Shown here: positions 58,617 through 64,000 of the stretch, piece after piece | Layout: the number at the start of each line of letters is the position of its first letter | How positions within the stretch are numbered: position 1 is the first letter of the stretch | From: Mucilaginibacter sp. OK283 | GTDB taxonomy: Bacteria; Bacteroidota; Bacteroidia; Sphingobacteriales; Sphingobacteriaceae | Direction: 5' to 3' | Length of the DNA: 64,000 bases | Assembly: GCF_900110415.1 (NCBI RefSeq) | Contig: NZ_FODR01000009.1 | Location: 62,001 to 126,000 of the forward strand | The notes under the pieces: generated by a model | Database searches by the model: none | Seen by the model: only the letters and a program-made list of their open reading frames with translations | Told to the model about the DNA's origin: nothing | Position numbers and translations under genes: made by a program

Positions 58617-59531
58617 TTACCGGTTAAGCTTACTTCTTCGGTAGGCTGCAGGTGTTTGCCCGGTTTTTAATTTAAATATACGGTTAAAGGCCGCTTCTGA
58701 TTGATAACCCACATTTGCCGCTATTTGGGCTACATTGTTCTTATCCATCAGCAACAACTTTTGAGCTTGCCTTATGCGCCAGTTGGTAAGGTAGCTTAGC
58801 GGCGTTTCGTACACTAATTTTTTAAATTGGTTAAAGAAAACAGACCGCGACATCCCAACCTCCTGCGCAAGAGAATCAAGTGTCCAATTGTTTTGGGGCG
58901 AGTCCTGCATCAATGTCAGCGCCTTGCTGATCCTCGGGTTATTTAATGCCGAGAGAAAACCACTTTGGGGCGCGTCCTGTTCTAAATACGCCCTGATGAT
59001 ATTCACGAACATAATTTCTGACAAGCACTTTAGCATTACCCTGCTCCCCGGTTTTTCGTTATTGAGTTCGTTCAGCATTAACTGTGCAACCTGCTTTACC
59101 AGCAGTTGATTTTCGGTTACATATTGCCTGATATGGATAACTGCGGGCAAATCTTTTAAAAAGGGATGTAAGGCCTGGTAATCAAATTCAAAATGGCCCG
59201 CTATCAGCGTGGTTACATTGCCCCCGCTATTAAAAACGGGTATTCCAGCCCTGCGGGCCTTCACAAATTCCGGCGATGGCATACGCAGACTTGTAGGTTT
59301 ATCGGCTATCCAATGGGAACTGCCATGAGGCACAAACACAAGGTCGCCTTCGTCCATTTCTATGATACGGCCGTCGGGGGTGCCAATGGTACAACTGCCA
59401 CTCACCAACCTCCAGAATTGCGAATTATCGTCTTTAACAATCTCCAGCCCCCAGGGGGCCGAAAGCGGGATTTTGCTGTAAACAACACTCCGCAGGCTGG
59501 TTGCATCTAATATTGTACTTAAAGCGTCCAT
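58617..59531 (-). CDS. AraC-family transcriptional regulator with N-terminal cupin
   Basis: 304 residues. The N-terminal half (about 1-180) is a cupin_6-type sensor ('SAPWGLEIVKDDNSQFWRLVSGSCTIGTPDGRIIEMDEGDLVFVPHGSSH'). The C-terminal 100 residues hold the AraC double HTH ('WTLDSLAQEVGMSRSVFFNQFKKLVYETPLSYLTNWRIRQAQKLL', then 'VAQIAANVGYQSEAAFNRIFKLKTGQTPAAYRR'). Such proteins commonly activate a divergent gene; here the SnoaL-like gene starts 94 nt away on the other strand and is the likely target. The ligand is unknown. Confidence 0.93.
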   Translation of the reverse strand: MDALSTILDATSLRSVVYSKIPLSAPWGLEIVKDDNSQFWRLVSGSCTIGTPDGRIIEMDEGDLVFVPHGSSHWIADKPTSLRMPSPEFVKARRAGIPVFNSGGNVTTLIAGHFEFDYQALHPFLKDLPAVIHIRQYVTENQLLVKQVAQLMLNELNNEKPGSRVMLKCLSEIMFVNIIRAYLEQDAPQSGFLSALNNPRISKALTLMQDSPQNNWTLDSLAQEVGMSRSVFFNQFKKLVYETPLSYLTNWRIRQAQKLLLMDKNNVAQIAANVGYQSEAAFNRIFKLKTGQTPAAYRRSKLNR

Positions 59532-59624
59532 TATAAATTGATACGAATAAGCAAATATATAGTACTATTTGATGCTTTTAGTATTATAAGGCCGATTAAT
59601 TTTGTGACATCAAAATCAGAAAAA

Positions 59625-59990
59625 ATGACAACACAGGAATTAGCTGATAGCTACAATGAACTTTTTCAACAACGGAAAGTAACAGAAATTTATGACCAGA
59701 TGTATAGTGCCGACATAGTTTGTACCGAACCGGAACATGCCCTGGCCATGGGCGTGCCCATCGTTACAAAGGGTATTGAGGCTGTTTTGGCAAAATCGAA
59801 AGCCAGGCAGGAACTTATAGCCGAAGTGCACAGCTTTTTTTGCAGCCAGCCGGTGGTAGGCGGCAACTATTTTAGCGTAGCCATGGGCCGGGATATGACG
59901 CTGAAAAATGGCCAAAGGCTACAATTAGCAGAGATAGCTGTTTTTGGTGTAAAAGACGATAAGATAATAACCGAAACGTTTTTCTATTAA
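59625..59990 (+). CDS. SnoaL/NTF2-like protein
   Basis: 121 residues from the ATG at 59625; the frame is open to 59538 but that overlaps the promoter region. The cone-shaped NTF2-like fold shows in 'ELADSYNELFQQRKVTEIYDQMYSADIVCTEPE', 'GIEAVLAKSKARQELIAEVHSFFCSQPVVGGNYFSVAMGRDMT' and the last strand 'KIITETFFY'. Members are isomerases, cyclases or binding proteins, and the substrate cannot be told. The divergent AraC gene is its probable regulator. Confidence 0.8.
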   Translation: MTTQELADSYNELFQQRKVTEIYDQMYSADIVCTEPEHALAMGVPIVTKGIEAVLAKSKARQELIAEVHSFFCSQPVVGGNYFSVAMGRDMTLKNGQRLQLAEIAVFGVKDDKIITETFFY

Positions 59991-60091
59991 CGCTTAGTTT
60001 CATCGCGCAAAGACGCCAGGCGCAAAGAAAACTTAAGAATTACTTCGCGTCCCGATGTCTTTGTATTGAAGCCGTAAATATCACGCTAAAT

Positions 60092-60131
60092 AAAAAAGGG
60101 ACGTTTCAAATTAATGAAACATCCCTTTTTT
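60092..60131. terminator. Bidirectional terminator between SnoaL-like and outer-membrane genes
   Basis: AAAAAAGGGACGTTTCA and TGAAACATCCCTTTTTT form a stem with one mismatch around a short loop, followed by TATTTTTTAT on the + strand. It lies between convergent genes that end at 59990 and 60180. About 10-40 nt after the SnoaL stop there are also CGCAAAGACGCC-type words (60013-60040). Confidence 0.8.
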
Positions 60132-60142
60132 ATTTTTTATTC

Positions 60143-60177
60143 TGTCTTGGTTCTTGACTCTTAATTCTTGGCTCTGT
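60143..60177 (-). repeat. 7-nt periodic repeat, single arm (TCTTGnn family)
   Basis: Five units (TGTCTTG, GTTCTTG, ACTCTTA, ATTCTTG, GCTCTGT) run to 3 nt from the stop codon of the outer-membrane protein gene at 60180. On the minus strand the words read CAAGAAT and AAGAGTC, as in the array at 58567. Confidence 0.75.
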
Positions 60178-60179
60178 TT

Positions 60180-60932
60180 TTAAAACTCTTTATATAAACC
60201 AAAAATGGCCTGTCCCTCGGTTATTGCCTGGTTGGTAACCGTGCGGCCTAATACAAGACTACGATCGGTATAAGTAATTTTTGGCCCGGCAGAGTTAACA
60301 TAATTAGCTTTTAGGAACAAACCCCATCCTGCACCGGTATTTAAGCGGATAGCCGCGCTGCCTCCGTAGGCAAAAGCAAATTTGGTTGAACTGTGTTGCA
60401 AAAATTCGCCGCTTTGCGCGTCAACACCCTGTATCTGCACAGCAACGGTAGGTGTGGCAAAACTTTTAATGGCGCCGGCTGATGCCCTGAAATCGAATGA
60501 AAAAGCGTGCCATACAATGGTATATTGCGGGCCCAATAATATATTAAGGCTGCGGTAGCGTTTGTTGGCAGTAACTATCGATCCATCGGCTACGTAGCTA
60601 TCTGTATAACCCTGCGAAATCTTTTGATCGTCATCATAAACAAGATTACCCTGGTCCTGGTAAGTTACGGTATATCCCAATGCTGCGCGCTTAAAAAAGT
60701 AATGTGCACCATCTAAAGAATACACTAAACCTTTTTTGGCAAAACCCGATTTGTTGTTGCTGTAATCAGTTGATTTAAAATCGCCATAAGGCCTCGACTG
60801 GCCAAATCCCAGGCTTAAATAACTTTTAGATTTTTCGGAAACCGTTTCGTCATCCTGCACATCCTGCGCCTTTGATTTAAATGCCATCAGCATAAAAAAA
60901 GCTGCAGCCAATAATGTAAAAGTTTGTTTCAT
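60180..60932 (-). CDS. Outer-membrane beta-barrel protein
   Basis: 250 residues with signal peptide ('KQTFTLLAAAFFMLMAFKSKAQ'). Repeated amphipathic strands with aromatic belts ('KSYLSLGFGQSRPYGDFKS', 'SLDGAHYFFKRAALGYTVTYQD', 'FSFDFRASAGAIKSFATP') and a final strand 'AIFGLYKEF' ending in Phe mark an eight- to twelve-stranded barrel of the small porin/OmpW-like type. The ligand is unknown. It is a single gene that converges with the SnoaL unit. Confidence 0.75.
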   Translation of the reverse strand: MKQTFTLLAAAFFMLMAFKSKAQDVQDDETVSEKSKSYLSLGFGQSRPYGDFKSTDYSNNKSGFAKKGLVYSLDGAHYFFKRAALGYTVTYQDQGNLVYDDDQKISQGYTDSYVADGSIVTANKRYRSLNILLGPQYTIVWHAFSFDFRASAGAIKSFATPTVAVQIQGVDAQSGEFLQHSSTKFAFAYGGSAAIRLNTGAGWGLFLKANYVNSAGPKITYTDRSLVLGRTVTNQAITEGQAIFGLYKEF

Positions 60933-61255
60933 GTTGTAATAGTCCTAATAAAATAAATCTGGTTTGCCAAAACCTTGCTTATTTGGTTTAGCAAACGCCT
61001 AAAAAAATGCATTATTATAGCCAATGACGCTTATGTTAAAAAAACAGGCCTCAGCAGATAATATACATGCCATATCCGCGCAAACGCAGTTAAGGCAACG
61101 GCTACAGTCGCTTTTAGTTACAGGGCGCTAATATAGCTTGCCCCGGTCAATTAAACAGCAGCAAAGGGCAAAATTAACAACTTTTAACCTTTAATGGCCT
61201 AAATCGTTTGTGCCCGTGTTGTGCAAATTACTATCTTTAGTTCCCTGTAATTTAA
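60933..61255. other. Divergent intergenic region
   Basis: 323 bp between two divergent genes. It holds the promoter of the prolyl oligopeptidase gene at its right end and presumably that of the outer-membrane protein gene at its left end. No small gene is supported. Confidence 0.5.
61207..61239 (+). promoter_or_regulatory. Promoter of the prolyl oligopeptidase gene
   Basis: TTTG (61207-61210), 21-nt spacer and TATCTTTA (61232-61239) fit the Bacteroidota consensus with one mismatch. The start codon at 61256 is close, giving a leader of about 10 nt. Confidence 0.6.
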
Positions 61256-63379
61256 ATGGAGATGAAAAGAACACCCTGCTTACTTGCATTAGCTGTTTTA
61301 TTTTACAGCTATTCCCACGCGCAACAAATGACTATTAAAACACTGCCATACCCCAAAACAAAAAAGGTTGATACCGTTGATACATACTTTGGTACCCCGG
61401 TGCCCGACCCTTACCGCTGGCTGGAAAACGACCAGGCACCGGATACAAAGGCCTGGGTAAAAGAAGAAAATAAGGTTACACAGGATTACCTGAAACAGAT
61501 ACCCTATCGCGAAGACATCCGCAAACGGCTGGAAACTTTGTGGAATTACGAGAAATACAGCGCCCCTTTTAAAGAGGGGCAGTACACCTATTTTTATAAA
61601 AACGACGGCCTGCAAAGCCAGGCAGTTTTATACAGGCAAATTGGCGATAGCGGCAAGCCCGAGGTGTTTTTAGATCCCAATAAATTTTCGGCCGACGGAA
61701 CTACATCTTTACAGGGTATCGATTTTACCAAAAACGGCGACCTGGCGGCCTACCAGATCTCGGAAGGCGGATCAGACTGGCGCAAGGTTATTGTGATAAA
61801 AACCAGCGACAAAAGTGTGGTTGGCGATACCCTTATCGATGTAAAATTTAGCGGCCTTGCCTGGAAAGGTACCGATGGCTTTTATTACAGCAGCTATGAT
61901 AAGCCTAAAGCCGGCAGCCAGCTGTCGGGCTTAACGCAGTACCATAAATTGTTTTACCACAAACTGGGTACGCCGCAAAGTACCGATAAGCTGATATTTG
62001 GCGGAGAGAAAACCAAACGCCGGTACATTGGCGCTTACCTTACCGAGGATGAACGCTTTTTGGTGATAACCGCAGCCACATCAACCACCGGCAATGAGTT
62101 GTACATTCAGGATTTAAGCAAGGCCGATAGCCCTATAGTTACCGTGGTTGATAATTTTGACAACCAGCATAATGTATTGGACAATGTGGGCAGCAAGCTG
62201 TATATCCTAACCAACATTTATTCGCCAAATTTTAAAATAGTTACCGTTGATGCCGCAACGCCCGGCATAACCCATTGGAAAGATTTGATACCCGAAACCA
62301 AAAATGTGTTATCAGCCAGTACCGCCGGGGGCAAAATTTTTGCCGAATACCTTAAAGATGCCACCTCTTTTGTGCAACAGTACAGCATGGATGGCAAGCT
62401 GGAACGAACCATCACCCTCCCATCAGTTGGAACTGCGGGTGGCTTTGCCGCCAAAAAAGAAGAAAAGGAAACCTATTATACTTTTACCAGCTACATATAC
62501 CCGCCTACCATTTTTAAGCTGGATATAGCTACCGGGCAATCAAGTATCTATAAAAAATCGGGCGTGCAGTTTGATCCCCAACAGTACGAATCGAAACAGG
62601 TGTTTTACGCGTCGAAGGATAAAACCAAAATCCCGATGATCATCACCTATAAAAAAGGGATGGTGCTAAATGGCCAGAACCCTTTAATGTTATATGCCTA
62701 CGGCGGTTTCGGAGTGAGTTTAACACCGGCATTCAGCACATCGAACATTATACTTTTAGAACATGGTGGCATTTACGCTGTGCCAAATTTGCGCGGCGGC
62801 GGCGAGTATGGCGAAACCTGGCATAAAAAGGGTATCAAAATGAAAAAACAAAACGTTTTTGATGATTTTATTGCGGCTGCCGAGTACCTCATCAAAAACA
62901 AATACACGTCTAAAGAGCACCTGGCAGTATCCGGCGGCTCAAACGGCGGCCTGCTCATCGGCGCTATGCTTACCCAGCGCCCGGATTTGTTTAAGGTAGC
63001 ATTCCCGGCCGTAGGCGTTATGGATATGTTGCGTTACAATAAGTTTACAGCCGGAGCGGGCTGGAGCTATGATTATGGCACAGCAGAAGATTCGAAGGAA
63101 ATGTTTGACTACCTGTACAAATACTCGCCCTACCATGCGCTTATGCCACGCGAATACCCGGCAACAATGGTTACCACAGCCGACCATGACGATCGCGTGG
63201 TCCCTGCTCATTCCTTTAAGTTTGGCTCGCGGCTACAGGAGTACCAAAAAGGCCCCGAGCCGGTACTTATTCGCATTGAAACCAATGCCGGTCATGGTGC
63301 AGGCCAATCAACCGCCCAGGTAATAAGCGGCCAGGTTGATAAATGGGCCTTTATGTTTTGGAATATGGGGGTTCATTAG
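61256..63379 (+). CDS. Prolyl oligopeptidase family serine peptidase (S9A)
   Basis: 707 residues, full length for S9A; the ATG at 61262 is an alternative start. It has a signal peptide ('LALAVLFYSYSHAQ'), so it is periplasmic. The N-terminal segment 'YFGTPVPDPYRWLEND' leads into a seven-bladed propeller. The C-terminal alpha/beta-hydrolase has Ser in 'SGGSNGG' (S562), Asp in 'TTADHDDRVVPAHS' (D645, next to the substrate-binding Arg two residues on) and His in 'NAGHGAG' (H680). The spacing equals that of the animal enzyme. It cleaves short peptides after proline. The last two residues (VH) and the stop lie in the repeat at 63371-63410. Confidence 0.95.
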   Translation: MEMKRTPCLLALAVLFYSYSHAQQMTIKTLPYPKTKKVDTVDTYFGTPVPDPYRWLENDQAPDTKAWVKEENKVTQDYLKQIPYREDIRKRLETLWNYEKYSAPFKEGQYTYFYKNDGLQSQAVLYRQIGDSGKPEVFLDPNKFSADGTTSLQGIDFTKNGDLAAYQISEGGSDWRKVIVIKTSDKSVVGDTLIDVKFSGLAWKGTDGFYYSSYDKPKAGSQLSGLTQYHKLFYHKLGTPQSTDKLIFGGEKTKRRYIGAYLTEDERFLVITAATSTTGNELYIQDLSKADSPIVTVVDNFDNQHNVLDNVGSKLYILTNIYSPNFKIVTVDAATPGITHWKDLIPETKNVLSASTAGGKIFAEYLKDATSFVQQYSMDGKLERTITLPSVGTAGGFAAKKEEKETYYTFTSYIYPPTIFKLDIATGQSSIYKKSGVQFDPQQYESKQVFYASKDKTKIPMIITYKKGMVLNGQNPLMLYAYGGFGVSLTPAFSTSNIILLEHGGIYAVPNLRGGGEYGETWHKKGIKMKKQNVFDDFIAAAEYLIKNKYTSKEHLAVSGGSNGGLLIGAMLTQRPDLFKVAFPAVGVMDMLRYNKFTAGAGWSYDYGTAEDSKEMFDYLYKYSPYHALMPREYPATMVTTADHDDRVVPAHSFKFGSRLQEYQKGPEPVLIRIETNAGHGAGQSTAQVISGQVDKWAFMFWNMGVH

Positions 63380-63410
63380 TTCACTTGTTCATTGGTTTAT
63401 TGGTGAAGAG
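63371..63410 (+). repeat. 8-nt periodic repeat (GTTCATTn family) over a stop codon
   Basis: Octads GTTCATTA, GTTCACTT, GTTCATTG, GTTTATTG and GTGAAGAG follow each other. The first begins inside the prolyl oligopeptidase coding sequence and contains its TAG. Confidence 0.75.
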
Positions 63411-63445
63411 TTTGATATGAAAAGCATTTTAGTTGTTGGGTAACA

Positions 63446-64000
63446 TGAATAGATTTGGTTTAGCTTTTGTATTAATTTTAACAGGCATTACATGCGCGTT
63501 TGCGCAGGATAAAAAGCCCAACCTTAACATTGTATTTATTGGTAACAGTATAACACAGGGCGTTCAGCTGGCTACGCCTGAAGATGCCCCGCCGGCTACA
63601 GCTATTGCGTATCTGCGCCAACAAAAAAACTTTGGCACCGTTGAGTTTAGCAACCAGGGCCATAGTGGCTACACCACCCTTGATTTTTTACCTGGTACCA
63701 ACACCTTCACCAAAGTGGAAGAAGCAGCCGGTGCATTTACTGATAAAAACGCGTTACTGATATTTTCGGTTAAGCTGGGTACTAATGATAGCGCCATCCA
63801 GGGGCCGCATGGTGCGCCTGTATCTGCGGGCGATTACATCCAGAATGTAAAAACCATTATCGATAAATTACTTGCAGATTTCCCGGCAGCTGTTGTCATA
63901 TTGCAGCACCCCATCTGGTACAGCCCTAACACCCAAAACGGGGCAAAATACCTGCAGGAGGGGCTATCGAGATTGGAAAGTTATGCGCCTAAATTAGATA
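63446..64000 (+). CDS. SGNH/GDSL-type hydrolase, 3' end outside window
   Basis: The ATG at 63446 opens a frame of 185 codons with no stop before the window edge. It starts with a signal peptide ('FGLAFVLILTGITCAFAQ'). The first conserved block is 'IVFIGNSITQGVQL', with Ser in the GxSIT form of the SGNH nucleophile motif. Block III is 'KLGTNDSAIQG' with GTND. Together they indicate a lipase/acylhydrolase-like carbohydrate esterase. The catalytic Asp-His pair should lie beyond the window. Its start is 66 nt after the peptidase stop, with the repeat between. Confidence 0.85.

Noticed and set aside
35170..63410. CRISPR arrays as explanation of the periodic repeats
   Set aside because: Units are 7-8 nt with no spacers and no cas genes are near.

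Overview
The window is Bacteroidota DNA, most likely Sphingobacteriaceae and Mucilaginibacter- or Pedobacter-like. The evidence is two SusC/SusD pairs, a hybrid two-component regulator, many SPII lipoproteins with a CKK-type start, promoters of the TTTG-N19/21-TAnnTTTG type, and a set of short intergenic repeats. No rRNA, complete tRNA or CRISPR array was seen.

Positions 1-5546: end of one TonB-dependent glycan importer system (SusC1 truncated by the window edge, SusD1) and a secreted GH29 alpha-L-fucosidase. Positions 5547-7336 hold no intact gene. They contain two tRNA-3'-end-like scars beside terminator hairpins, a frameshifted small ORF, and the long regulatory leader of the next importer.

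Positions 7337-37500: a large (arabino)xylan utilisation locus. SusC2, SusD2 and a large FG-GAP/UnbV lipoprotein run rightward. A leftward block encodes GH43, GH8 (reducing-end xylose-releasing type), a double CE1 esterase, an SGNH acetyl esterase and GH10 xylanase, followed by a second FG-GAP/UnbV lipoprotein. A rightward hybrid two-component system (HTCS) sits in the middle. A second leftward block encodes an unknown secreted protein, GH43, CE1, GH43 and GH43-CBM6. Together these could deacylate, cut and debranch xylan at the cell surface and in the periplasm, while SusC2/D2 import the oligosaccharides and the HTCS senses them. A near-palindromic site with core ACAAAYGTTG lies upstream of each of the four non-regulator transcription units and is a candidate HTCS operator. 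GCAATCGATTGC-type palindromes lie at likely promoters of SusC2 and the HTCS.

Positions 37500-64000: mostly housekeeping or general genes. These are a decayed histidine kinase, a PNPOx-like flavoprotein, a universal stress protein, HIT, GreA, a D-2-hydroxyacid dehydrogenase, EcsC and DUF4153 membrane proteins, PDH E1-beta, an RND efflux operon, a MazF-type toxin-antitoxin pair, a sulfite-oxidase-like molybdoenzyme, release factor 1, an AraC regulator with a SnoaL-like neighbour, a prolyl oligopeptidase and the start of an SGNH hydrolase. This half is rich in 7- or 8-nt-periodic repeat arrays that start at, or run through, stop codons. greA has a leader with terminator-like hairpins that resembles the GraL arrangement of E. 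coli.
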